Origin: Brachionus manjavacas
Taxonomy: Eukaryota; Rotifera; Eurotatoria; Ploima; Brachionidae
NCBI GenBank assembly: GCA_019054805.1
Contig: JAHQIY010000011.1
Span: forward strand, 5,001-69,000
Length of the DNA: 64,000 bases
Direction of reading: 5' to 3'
Part shown: piece by piece, positions 47,502 through 56,904 of the stretch
Position numbering within the stretch: position 1 is the first letter of the stretch
How the letters are laid out: the number at the start of each line of letters is the position of its first letter
The notes under the pieces: model-generated
What the model was told of the DNA's origin: nothing
What the model saw: only the letters and a program-made list of their open reading frames with translations
Database searches by the model: none
Translations under genes and position numbers: made by a program

Positions 47502-48188
47502 ATGAAAATAGCTCCAGCAGAAGGTTTACGTCCCAAATCATTGCTCACAGATAAAGATGCTGAAGAATTAACTTTTTTGAAAATTTATGGAGGACAAAAA
47601 TATCAATTAGAAAAAGGAATTACGTATGGTGCAAGATGCAAGTCAGAATTTAGACGATTCGATCGTAGATGTGCTCAAAATATAAGTAAATTATTTTTTT
47701 CGTATAAAAAATTAGTTGCCAAAAAACTCAGTGCATCAATAGATATTAGTATAAAGAAAAAAAGACAAGAACAATCAATTACTGCAGGACAAGCTTTGGA
47801 TGAGAATTTCATAAATGAACTAGTTATAAAAAATGAGGCTCAAATGTTTTTGCGTTCAATACGATCAAGTCCACAGTATTGGGAATGGAAAAAAATGGAA
47901 TTAAACGCTATGATTAGACAATTGGGTTGTCCGTCTTTTTTTATTACGTTTAGTCCGGCCGAAATTGACTGGCTTGAATTGATAGTGGTACTAGTAAAGT
48001 CGAATGAAAATCAGGATATTACAATGGATGATGCTAAAAAACTAACAAGAGATAAACGAATTGAACTAGTAAGTAAAGATCCTGTAACAGTTGCTCGTTA
48101 CTTTGAAAATCGACTAGGAGAATTATTTAGATTACTGTTTCACAGATCAGGGCCTTTTTATGAACATCCAGTTGAAAATTTTTTTTAG
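47502..48188 (+). CDS. Helentron Rep N-terminal part
   Basis: 228 aa that match the start of the Helitron-like Rep domain: APAEGLRPKSLLTDKDAEEL, IYGGQKYQ, CKSEFRRFDRR, MIRQLGCPSFFITFSPAE, and ARYFENRLGELFRLL. It stops at TAG 48186-48188, directly after a run of eight T, while the next frame continues the domain. A one-base change in that run separates the two parts. Sequence upstream of 47485 belongs to another inverted Helentron end, so the promoter and true N-terminus are missing. Confidence 0.8.
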   Translation: MKIAPAEGLRPKSLLTDKDAEELTFLKIYGGQKYQLEKGITYGARCKSEFRRFDRRCAQNISKLFFSYKKLVAKKLSASIDISIKKKRQEQSITAGQALDENFINELVIKNEAQMFLRSIRSSPQYWEWKKMELNAMIRQLGCPSFFITFSPAEIDWLELIVVLVKSNENQDITMDDAKKLTRDKRIELVSKDPVTVARYFENRLGELFRLLFHRSGPFYEHPVENFF

Positions 48189-51100
48189 GCGAGTAGAATT
48201 TCAGACACAAGGAAGTCCTCACATTCACATGTTAATGTGGAATAAATATGCACCAAAATTAGATGAGAATGAAGACAAAAATAAATTTGATGCAGATGTA
48301 AAAGAATGTGTCCAATTCATCGACAAATATGTAACAGTTGAAAGACCTTTGAACAATGATTTAGGGATAGAAGAAGTGGAAGCATCGACACAATCTGATA
48401 AAGATCAACGTTTACCAGTAGAAGTACCAATTAAATATCAAATACATACACATAGAGGCAATTGTAAAATGGAAAACAAAGAATTTGGTTACATTTATTG
48501 CAAATATGGATATCCAATGCCGATCCTTGATGAAACGATTATTTTGAAGCCAATCGATGCTAAAAGTGATGGTTATGAAAGAAAATTTCAAAATTATATG
48601 AAAATTCGCAAGAAATTAGAGGAAGCTGATAGTCTTTTTAGAAATAAAAAAGAGGAAACAACACTGGCTGTTATTTTAACAAAATTAAATATTAGCTATG
48701 ATGACTACAAAGATGCCCTGGCCTCTTCAATTACTAGAATTGGTGTATTTCTAAAACGCAATTCAAAAGAGCTGATGATCAATCCTTACAACAAGGAATT
48801 ATATGTAAGACATCGAGCAAATATGGACATACAGTTTATCACAGATCCATATGGTGCAGCTGCATATGTTTCATCTTATATGCTAAAATCAAATGCGAAA
48901 ATGAGTAAACTGTTGAAAAAGGCTGTCGAAGATGTGGCCAAAGGAGATTTAGGTATTCGTAAACGACTAGTTAAGGTAGCAAACAAATTTAACAATTGTC
49001 TTGAAATATCTGCCCAAGAATGTGTGTACACACTGCTTAGTATGCCAGTTTCTAGACTGTCGAGAGAAAGCGTTTTTGTTAACACGTATCTATCAGAACA
49101 AAGAAGTGTACTGTTGAAAGAAAATCGTTGGCTAAAATTGCTTAGTGCAGACTCGACCAATGTTTACAAGAATGGTTTACTTTTTCATTACACTAAACGT
49201 CCACAGACAATGAAGACGGTTTGCCTGGCCGAGTTTGCCTGCTACTATGATTATGTTTCAAATGAAAAATTCAAACAATTGTTCAATAAGAATAAAGTTG
49301 AAAGATTTCCTGAAGACGAAGATGAAATTGACGATGATTGTAATGAAGTTAACTTTGATTTAGAAAAAAATGATTTAACTCAGTCAAGTCAATCAAATTC
49401 AAGCGACGATGATGTAGTAAAAATTACACAAACTCAATCGCAATTAAATGATCAAACAACAAATCAATGTACTCCTCAAATGAAAGGTAGAAACAAGTCT
49501 GATTATATCAAGCTAAAAGATGGTGATGGATATGTTGTTCTTCGGATAAAGAGTAAAGTTCTCCGCTATAAACGATACAATAAATTTAAAGATGAACAAA
49601 ATTATATGCGTGTGCTGATAATGTTGTATATGCCATGGTTTGATGAAAAAAAGGAAGTTGAGGTAGCTAATTTTTTGAGGGTGTTAGAAGCAAACAGGCA
49701 TGAAATTGTTGTTAATAGAGCCAAGTTTGAGTCGATTGTAAGTGAGAATTTTGACAAAGCACAAGAAGAAATTGAAAAAGAAATAAATGAATTTTATGAA
49801 CAATTAATGGAAAATGAAGTTCAACAATTGGACGATGCAAGTGACAATTTAGCTAGAAATTTTATGCATGATGGCAGCATAAGAGATATGAATGATGAAG
49901 AATCTGAGGAAAACTTTGGTTATCAAGCAGCATTGTTCGACGAAGTAAATGTTCTTCAAAGAGCAGCAAATGATCAATCGGACAAGTTTGATTGTTTAAA
50001 TTTACCGAAAGAATTGTCAAAAGAAAAATATGCTGGAACAATGATATCGTTGAATTTGGCACAGCACATATATATTGCTAATTTCACGCGACTGATAAAA
50101 CAAGGTAAAAAATTTTATCATTTTATTAGTGGGGGAGCTGGAACTGGTAAATCCCATCTGATAAAAGCAATTTATCAAACATTAATTCGTTTGTTAAATG
50201 ATTCTGAAACAGACAAGGGTCCATGTGCTATATTGTCTGCATTTACTGGCAAAGCTGCCTTTAACATCAAAGGGTCGACAATACATTCTTTGCTTCATTT
50301 GCCTGTTCATTCAAATAAAATGGCTCCATTGGGTTCCGAAATGTTGAACAAATGTCGTAAGAAATTTAAACATGTTAAATTGTTGATCATCGATGAAATA
50401 TCAATGGTAGGAGCTGAATTGTTTAGAAAGTTAAATGAAAGACTAGTTCAAATAACAGCTTCAACAGAGCCATTTGGTGGATTGAATGTGATTGTTGTGG
50501 GTGACATGAATCAATTGAGTCCTGTAATGGATACGTGGGTGTTTCAAGTTCCGAGAACAACAAAAGCAATGGGTCCAAATTATTCTCTTTTGTGTACCAA
50601 TTTTTTGTGGAACAATTTTAAACTATTTGAATTGACAGAAATAATGCGACAAAAGGATGATGCTTTTTTTGCACAAGCACTTAACTCTCTTGGTAACTAT
50701 GGAACATTGGGACTGAGTGATGAGCAAATTAAAATGTTCGATTCAAGAATAATAGAAAATGATACGTCAAAGTTTCCGGCCGATGCAACCATTTTAAATC
50801 ATACAAATTCGGATGTTGAAAAGTTCAATAAGCAAAAGATATTGGAAATGCCAGGTGAAGTATGTGAGTGCAAGTCAATAAATGTAGCTGTTGGATCGGC
50901 AAAAGATTCAAATGCTGCAATTAATTTGGCTGCCAATTGTTCCAAACGGTCGGATGTCAACAAAACAATGGGACTGCCACTTACAATTCAATTTAAACTT
51001 GGATGCAAGTACATGATTACAAACAATTTACGTACAGAAGACGGTCTTGTTAATGGTGCTGTGGGATTTTTGAAGAAAATAATACTTGAATCGGATGATA

Positions 51101-52410
51101 GACTAAGAGAAAGGCCAAAAGTAAAACGAGTCTATTTGGAATTTGATGAAAAAGTCAATGACATCGAAGGAAGCATTGGTAGGTTGACTCGTGAAGAAGA
51201 TTCAAGTGTCAAGTACAGGCGAAGGGATCAGATTGATAAGGACAATCAACATTGGACAATGTTCAAATGGGAACAACAAACAATTGAACATGCCAAGGGT
51301 AAGCAGTATCACATTGATCGACTTCAATTTCCAATGGTTGAATGTGAATCGATGACAATACACAAGTCACAAGGACAAACTTACTTGTGTGTATGTGTCA
51401 ATATTGGTGGATCTTTGAAAAGATCATTGCTCTATGTTGCTTTGAGTAGAGCAACAAATTTAAATGGTTTGTATTTGTTTGGTTCCAAGTCAATTGTTTC
51501 TGATAACATAAGAAAAATGACTCAAAAACAAAAACAAGATGAAATAGAAAAGCGCGAGAGAACTGATGATGTGAGAAAAGAAATGAAACGTTTGAGAGAA
51601 GAGTCGTTGCTTAAAAATTCTTATGAGTCTTTGGATTTGATTGAGACAAATAGAGTTCATAAGCCAAGTCGTCAAAGTGAGGACAAGTTCTTTTGTTTGT
51701 TTCAAAATATACAACATTTCAATCCCAAGAGAGATATTTTGAGAAAAGATTTCTCATACTTGTCAATGGATGTGATTTTTTTGGTAGAAGGACACAATAT
51801 GATACAATACAAGTATCAAGCGGAACACTTGTTTGATCAATTTGAACTGGTTCATTTTTCGGCGCCAATTTCGCGTCAGACATCGACTGGTCAGCTTTGT
51901 TTTGTTAACAAACGATTGAGAGACAATTTCAAATTTGTAGCAGATAATTGTGACATGCAAGCAAATCACACATATTTAGATGACAAAGACTTGGTTGAGT
52001 TGTCACTATTTCACTTGAAAAGTAGTATTCCTAATAGTAGAAAATCAATTTACATTCTATCGTTGTACAAGCATCCTAGTTTGGCTTTTGGTGACTTTTT
52101 GAAAAGACTCAAAGATTTTTTGAATATGTATGCAAATGTTCTGTCGACAAGTACTCTTTTGATAATGGGAGATTTTAATGTCGACTTTAACAGAGAAAAA
52201 GAAAAGTCAAAATTGGATAAATTGATTCATATGGATTTGCAACCATTGTTCAAGAATAGAGCTACTTTTAAAAAGGGTTCACAATTGGACTGGGCTTTTG
52301 TAAGACTTTCGCCCATTAATAGTGATTATCAACAAGTTCAACTAAAAGCAAAGGTTCTGGATACATGGTTCAGCGATCATTCAGCTATTGTTTCTACAAT
52401 TAGCTTTTAA
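48160..52410 (+). CDS. Helentron Rep/helicase/endonuclease protein
   Basis: A 1416-aa frame. The first residues (about 1-9) are probably out of frame with the original. The HUH relaxase core follows: EFQTQGSPHIHMLMW gives the two-His metal site, and PYGAAAYVSSYMLK near residue 225 gives the catalytic Tyr region. A Pif1-like SF1 helicase spans about residues 610-1110, with GGAGTGKSH, IIDEISMVG, GDMNQLSP, IHKSQGQTY and VALSRATNLNGL. An EEP endonuclease ends the protein (FQNIQHFNPK, IMGDFNVDF, GSQLDW, WFSDHSAI). This order is typical of Helentrons, which replicate by a rolling-circle-like mechanism. It is the most complete copy here. Confidence 0.9.
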   Translation: MNIQLKIFFRRVEFQTQGSPHIHMLMWNKYAPKLDENEDKNKFDADVKECVQFIDKYVTVERPLNNDLGIEEVEASTQSDKDQRLPVEVPIKYQIHTHRGNCKMENKEFGYIYCKYGYPMPILDETIILKPIDAKSDGYERKFQNYMKIRKKLEEADSLFRNKKEETTLAVILTKLNISYDDYKDALASSITRIGVFLKRNSKELMINPYNKELYVRHRANMDIQFITDPYGAAAYVSSYMLKSNAKMSKLLKKAVEDVAKGDLGIRKRLVKVANKFNNCLEISAQECVYTLLSMPVSRLSRESVFVNTYLSEQRSVLLKENRWLKLLSADSTNVYKNGLLFHYTKRPQTMKTVCLAEFACYYDYVSNEKFKQLFNKNKVERFPEDEDEIDDDCNEVNFDLEKNDLTQSSQSNSSDDDVVKITQTQSQLNDQTTNQCTPQMKGRNKSDYIKLKDGDGYVVLRIKSKVLRYKRYNKFKDEQNYMRVLIMLYMPWFDEKKEVEVANFLRVLEANRHEIVVNRAKFESIVSENFDKAQEEIEKEINEFYEQLMENEVQQLDDASDNLARNFMHDGSIRDMNDEESEENFGYQAALFDEVNVLQRAANDQSDKFDCLNLPKELSKEKYAGTMISLNLAQHIYIANFTRLIKQGKKFYHFISGGAGTGKSHLIKAIYQTLIRLLNDSETDKGPCAILSAFTGKAAFNIKGSTIHSLLHLPVHSNKMAPLGSEMLNKCRKKFKHVKLLIIDEISMVGAELFRKLNERLVQITASTEPFGGLNVIVVGDMNQLSPVMDTWVFQVPRTTKAMGPNYSLLCTNFLWNNFKLFELTEIMRQKDDAFFAQALNSLGNYGTLGLSDEQIKMFDSRIIENDTSKFPADATILNHTNSDVEKFNKQKILEMPGEVCECKSINVAVGSAKDSNAAINLAANCSKRSDVNKTMGLPLTIQFKLGCKYMITNNLRTEDGLVNGAVGFLKKIILESDDRLRERPKVKRVYLEFDEKVNDIEGSIGRLTREEDSSVKYRRRDQIDKDNQHWTMFKWEQQTIEHAKGKQYHIDRLQFPMVECESMTIHKSQGQTYLCVCVNIGGSLKRSLLYVALSRATNLNGLYLFGSKSIVSDNIRKMTQKQKQDEIEKRERTDDVRKEMKRLREESLLKNSYESLDLIETNRVHKPSRQSEDKFFCLFQNIQHFNPKRDILRKDFSYLSMDVIFLVEGHNMIQYKYQAEHLFDQFELVHFSAPISRQTSTGQLCFVNKRLRDNFKFVADNCDMQANHTYLDDKDLVELSLFHLKSSIPNSRKSIYILSLYKHPSLAFGDFLKRLKDFLNMYANVLSTSTLLIMGDFNVDFNREKEKSKLDKLIHMDLQPLFKNRATFKKGSQLDWAFVRLSPINSDYQQVQLKAKVLDTWFSDHSAIVSTISF

Positions 52411-53012
52411 TTTTAATTGAATCTTACTATTTTTATTATTTTTTTAATTTTCAATAAAGTTTTAACAAAAATAAATGTTTTTTCATAAAAAATTTCTTTC
52501 GAAATTAGGGCCTAGATTTTCTAGTTATTAAAAAAGAGGGACATTTTTGAAATGTTTTTTTTGGGTAATATTGGGTGCTTTTAAAAATTCGATAAGCAGA
52601 CTTTTAACAAATTTTTTTGAAATCTCCAGTGTCAAATTAGTTAGTTCTAAGAGTTTCATTGGACCATGAAAAATTTTACGAACAAGGGCTAGCCTCTAGA
52701 TCAATTGAAAAAAGTCGATCAACTGAATTTTTAACACTTTTTTCGAACTCGTCATGGTCTAATTAATCGGTAAAATAGGTTATTTTTGTTTAAAAAAAAA
52801 ATTTCTAACTAGGGTTAGCAGCTAGGGTTATTTGGAAATGTCGACCTACAAACTTCTAACGGCTTTTTTTGAACTCTACAGGGTCTAATTAGTTAGTCTA
52901 CAAAGTTTCAGACGAATAGACGGACTTTGAAAAATCTGGACAGACAGACAGACGACAGACAGACGACAGACACGACCATCGTAATACCTAAATCTACGAA
53001 AATCTAGGCAAC
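52411..53012 (+). mobile_element. Helentron 3' UTR and terminus, copy B
   Basis: Contains AATAAA at 52453, the subterminal GGGCCTAGATTTTCTAG near 52508, a GACA/GACGACA microsatellite at 52938-52975 and the end CTAGGCAACC at 53003-53012, followed by CTAACCC. Compared with copies A and C, 14 bases after AATACCT (near 52989) are deleted. This removes one side of the terminal hairpin, so this copy may no longer terminate transposition normally. Confidence 0.75.
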
Positions 53013-54355
53013 CCTAACCCAAATTTTTTTTTATTTTATACAAAAGTTTTATTAAATAATTCAATTTTAAGTAAGATGAGAAAGAGCGCCAAATCGAAAC
53101 ATTGGAAAAAGATATCCAATTGTTAAAGTCTGATGAATCTTCAGCGATTTCTAGTCTACACACACACAGTGCATCTAGATTGGCAAACATTGTGTCGTCT
53201 GAAGCGCCAAGTCACGAGTTCATTGAATTTAACTTTAAAAAGCGAAAGGCCTTCACGCCTCTCCCCAATCACATCAAGCGCATCCGTCCGAGCGTGTTCA
53301 AATCGGTCAAATTTAAATCGACGCGGATCACTCGAGAACTCAACAGCGACAAAGTGTTTGACCCCGAGGAAGAAGAGAAGCGCGACGACCAAGAAAATAT
53401 GGAGAACGTTGAATTCGACAGCGACTCAGAAAAGTCAACAATGGCTCACGGGGAATTTGAGCTCAGACTGGTCGACGAATCGACCAAAAATGAGGACGAG
53501 TCGATGCACTGTGACATGGATTGCATGATAGTAGAGGAAGTTGAAAGAGGAAGAAAGAGGAAGGAAGAGGAAGATCCTCCATCCAGGGAGATCTTCCAGC
53601 TTCTCCAGGAAGATTTATCATTTGTTGATCTATTATCGGTCCAGCAGCAAGAAACTCAGAGCCCAGTTCCAAAATCTGCTCAAGTGGTTTCTTGCTTTGT
53701 TTGTGGCGACCGTTCATCAGGCTATCACTATGGCGTCCTTACATGCGAAGGATGCAAATGCTTTTTTAAGCGAAGTGCTTTTAAGTCCTTCTCATGCAAG
53801 AAAGACAAAAATTGCATAATAAACCGCGACACGCGCAAAAATTGCCGACATTGCCAACTGAAGAAGTGTGTCGATGTTGGCATGATCATGCCTATTGTCC
53901 AAATGGGATCCTTGTCCCAGCTACCCAGGGACCTCCCTCAGCCAATTCCACATCATTAATTTCTAAGCAGCAAAAAAATATTAATTGTAAATTCTTTTTA
54001 AACTAATTTTTATTTTTATTTAACCACTTAACCACTAAATAAATCTTACAAACTATTTAACAGCTTTTAGTTTATTTGCATTCTATCTTGCTTCAAACTA
54101 ACAAAAAAGATCGACAAAACTTGAGCAAAATTTAAAGAATCTTTAGTTGAGCAGGTGTACATGCTGCCTGTCAAGCTGCTTGTTTAGCGATTTTACTTCT
54201 GCATTCAAGTCATTTATCTAGATTTAAAATTTAATTTTTATTTAATTTTGAATTTCTTGTACAAAATTTTGAAATAAAAAATTTGAAATCGAACTAATGT
54301 TTATGTTAATTTTTGTAAAATTTAGAATTGTTTTTAATTCAACACTAACATTTAA
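52785..54355. repeat. Inverted repeat right of Helentron B
   Basis: Partner of 45890-47484. The segment 53960-54355 is non-coding and ends at the 28-bp palindrome derivative. Confidence 0.85.
53072..53959 (+). CDS. Nuclear receptor with complete DNA-binding domain, no ligand-binding domain
   Basis: An exon starts after an AG at 53070-53071, and the 285-aa frame is continuous from ATG 53102. The N-terminus ([23 protein letters not shown]) and an acidic middle precede a canonical C4-C4 DNA-binding domain from about residue 197. The first finger is [20 protein letters not shown] with P-box CEGCK, then [17 protein letters not shown] and [14 protein letters not shown]. After GM only about 24 residues ([17 protein letters not shown]) remain before TAA. 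No ligand-binding domain is present, so the gene is truncated, or further exons were lost to the Ty3/gypsy insertion downstream. Copies A and C are frameshifted. Confidence 0.8.
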
Positions 54356-54360
54356 ATGTT

Positions 54361-55440
54361 AATGTCTCAACCGCTGAAAGAGAACTGCTAGCGTTTGTTT
54401 TGGCTGTACTTAACCTGAAACGTTTTCTGATTGCGAAAAAATTTGTAGCAGTGACTGATCACAAGCCACTTATTTGGCTGAAAAAATATCCTGATCCTTC
54501 CCCGAGGCTAGCTAGATGGTATTGTATTTTAAGAGAGTATGATTTTGATCTCGAATATCGCGAAGGTCCTAGAAATGGTAATGCGGATGCACTCTCTCGA
54601 TGGTTACTAAAGCCAGGTGAAGAAGATGAAGGAATCATCGAAATTTAAGAGGGAGAGGAGGAGTTTGATCCTGGTCTGGTAATTAATCATGTTGTGTTGC
54701 AGGAGATGGAGGTAAACGAGGCACAATTAGAAGATGAAAGTGTAGGGACCCTGTTTAAGTGGTTGACAAGCGGTGAAAAGCCGGTAAAGTGCAGTAAAGA
54801 CGGTCCGGATCTGTACATTTATTGGTGCAATTTTCGAGATTTCAGAATTTTTGGTAAAAACGTGTATCGCTGTTACGACAAATCCGAATGTGGTGTTCAT
54901 TTCCAGTACGTTGTGCCAACTGACGACCGCCCCAAAGTCCTGATAAAATTACATAGTGACCCAATGAGTGGGCATCTAGGATTTGATCGAACGTTTGAAA
55001 AGTTAAAGCAGCGTTTTTACTGGCCCAATTATCGAAAGGAGCTTGCTGAGTTTATCAACAAATGCGAAATCTGCGCATCAGCCAAAGCACCAAAGGCTTA
55101 TACAAAACAGCCAATTACCCCCATTGTTGCAAGCCACCCTTTCCAAATCATTACCTGGGATATTTTAGGCCTATTACCACACTCAGATGGTAAGTTTATT
55201 TATATTTTAGTAATAATCTGCCATTTTACTAAATGGGTAGAGTTATTTGCATTAATAACACAAACAGCTGAAGAGGTGGCCGAATGCCTTTTTCTGTTTA
55301 TTTGCCGCCATAGCGTCCCCGAAGCTGCTCTGTCAGACCAAGGAACCAACTTCCAGTCCGAAGTCATGTCCTTATTTTTTGAAAAATTAGATATTCATCG
55401 CTAACGAACCTCAGCCTATCACCCACAGTGTGATGGAGAC
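54361..55440 (+). pseudogene. Ty3/gypsy pol fragment: RNase H end and integrase
   Basis: Starts in RNase H (STAERELLAFVLAVL, TDHKPLIWLKK, NADALSRW) and is interrupted by TAA at 54646. It continues at 54694 into the integrase with an HHCC zinc-finger region (HSDPMSGHLGFDRTF, CEICASAKAP) and the catalytic core with Asp in TWDILGLLP and LSDQGTNFQSE. A TAA at 55402 precedes RTSAYHPQ, and the element is cut near 55480 by Helentron-derived sequence. The reverse transcriptase part present in the fragment at 44205-45672 is missing here. Confidence 0.85.
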
Positions 55441-55480
55441 AAATTTAGCTTGTTCCATTCGTCCATTTTGGCCTGTCAAC

Positions 55481-55565
55481 CGACGGACGGACGGACACGA
55501 CAAACATAATACCTAGATTTTTTTTTTTTTGATATTCATATATCAGCGAAAAATCTAGGCAACCC
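55481..55565 (+). mobile_element. Isolated Helentron 3' end
   Basis: Two and a half ACGG units, GACACGACAAACATAATACC and the full terminal hairpin, ending ATCTAGGCAACC. It belongs to the array family of region 1. It breaks the Ty3/gypsy integrase. Confidence 0.7.
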
Positions 55566-55569
55566 TTAG

Positions 55570-55919
55570 CAATATTCAACATGGTTCAGTGATCATCAGG
55601 CTATTTTCACCGAGATCACATTTTAATTCTCTTTTTTTTTCTTTTTTAGTTCATACTTTTGTTGTCAATAAATTTTTTATTACTTTAATCTTTTGAATAA
55701 TATTTTTGTTTTTGTGATTGATCGATTTAAAGTTTAATTTTTAAAAAATTAGATTGCCTAGATTTTTCGCGCCTTATATGTATTACTATTCAATGCTATG
55801 GTTCGACGTATTTTTTGTCATTTTTAAAACTAGGGTTAATATCTAAAAACTAGGGTTAGATGTGTCCACGGACGGACGGACACGACAAACATAATACCTG
55901 GATTTTTTTTTTTCTAGTA
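55570..55919 (+). mobile_element. Second partial Helentron 3' end with EEP tail
   Basis: Begins with the last codons of the EEP ORF (STWFSDHQAIFTEITF, stop at 55625), followed by the array-type 3' UTR with AATAAA near 55668, a subterminal GCCTAGATTTTTCGC, a short ACGG tract and the first half of the hairpin (AATACCTGGATTTTT). It breaks off at 55919. It resembles the last array unit more than the internal units. Confidence 0.7.
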
Positions 55920-55927
55920 ATAGTAGT

Positions 55928-56326
55928 GGCGAACCTATTTTTTATCAAATTACAGAATTATTACCAACAACAAAAACATTGACAATTTCAGATTCAAATG
56001 TATTGTGGATTTTGGAATTTGAGATGGATGAAAAAAACTTAATAATGGATTGGATAGGTGACAATTGGAATGAGAGCGACCACCTTTCGTATTTGTACAA
56101 CTTTGATATAGTTGAACATATCAAATTAGAATGTGATTCTATTCTAAATGAAATGTTTATGGATTCGGGTGAACAAATTGAGCCAAAATATGATGATTTT
56201 GATTGGCTAATGAGAAAATATGATGAGAGACACCGGTTTTATAATCAACATTATTATGTAAACAGGAATGGACTAGGTAATATGTATTTTACATTAAATG
56301 TTGAAAATAGGTTTATTGCTGCATAA
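55928..56326 (+). CDS. Unknown protein, possibly a partial exon
   Basis: The frame is open from a TAG near 55926, with the first ATG at 55979 (115 aa). It is acidic and rich in Asp, Asn and aromatic residues: WILEFEMDEKNLIMDWIGDN, ILNEMFMDSGEQIEPKYDDF, HRFYNQHYYVNRNGLGNMYF. There is no recognised motif, signal peptide or membrane segment. Codon use looks coding. An AATAAA lies just after the stop. It starts right at the broken Helentron end, so the 5' part may be missing. Confidence 0.45.
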   Translation, partial: GEPIFYQITELLPTTKTLTISDSNVLWILEFEMDEKNLIMDWIGDNWNESDHLSYLYNFDIVEHIKLECDSILNEMFMDSGEQIEPKYDDFDWLMRKYDERHRFYNQHYYVNRNGLGNMYFTLNVENRFIAA

Positions 56327-56590
56327 ATAAAAAAATTAAAAAAAAAACCAAAGATAATTTTATTAATTTCAAATCATCGACTCTTGTTGTTGAGCTAGCC
56401 ACACGTTGCCAAATTGATTTTGAATTTGAATACAAAAAATTTTGGTAAATTTTTATTATTACTACAATTAAATTGAAAAAGAGTGAAATTACGATTGTTC
56501 AAAAAAAAATTAATTTTTTCGGATTTTACGATATTTCCATGAATTTTCGTAAAATTAAAGTTGAAATAAAAAAAGATAATTTGCCAAAAA

Positions 56591-56640
56591 AAAAATATGG
56601 AACGCTTCACGATTTTGCGTGTCATCCTTGCGCAGGGGCC

Positions 56641-56680
<40 letters not shown>

Positions 56681-56696
56681 ACCACCGAAGTGGTAC
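56591..56696 (-). ncRNA. U6: U6 spliceosomal snRNA
   Basis: On the minus strand the RNA begins GTACCACTTCGGTGGTAC, the U6 5' stem-loop with a UUCG loop, then ATATACTAAAATTGGAACG, the ACAGAGA box (56651-56657), GATTAGCATGGCCCCTGCGC, AAGGATGACACGCAAAATCG and TGAAGCGTTCCATA, ending in a T run (56586-56595), the Pol III terminator. The core matches animal U6 closely, with covariant changes in the 5' stem. U6 pairs with U4 and U2 and forms the catalytic core of the spliceosome. A good TATA box stands at the right distance, so it may be functional. Confidence 0.93.
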
Positions 56697-56720
56697 AGAT
56701 AGATTAGCAACAAAACATGC

Positions 56721-56729
56721 TTATATATA
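56721..56729 (-). promoter_or_regulatory. TATA box of the U6 gene
   Basis: TATATATAA on the minus strand, 25-33 bases upstream of the U6 start, the spacing expected of a type 3 Pol III promoter. I could not identify a proximal sequence element with confidence; it should lie near 56744-56762. Confidence 0.65.
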
Positions 56730-56904
56730 CTTGATTTCTTTAAAAAATAGCATACAGAATTTTCATCAGCTAAAAATTATAAAAAAATATATTCAAAAAA
56801 TCAAGCCGACATCTTTCCAATTTAACAAATATTTTTTATATTTTGATCATTTTGTTAACTCACTTTATTTCTCTCAACAATATTATCTAATTATTAAATA
56901 AATA

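Noticed and set aside
56395..56673. Short frames overlapping the U6 locus on both strands
   Set aside because: They run through the U6 sequence and poly-A tracts and have no protein-like character.
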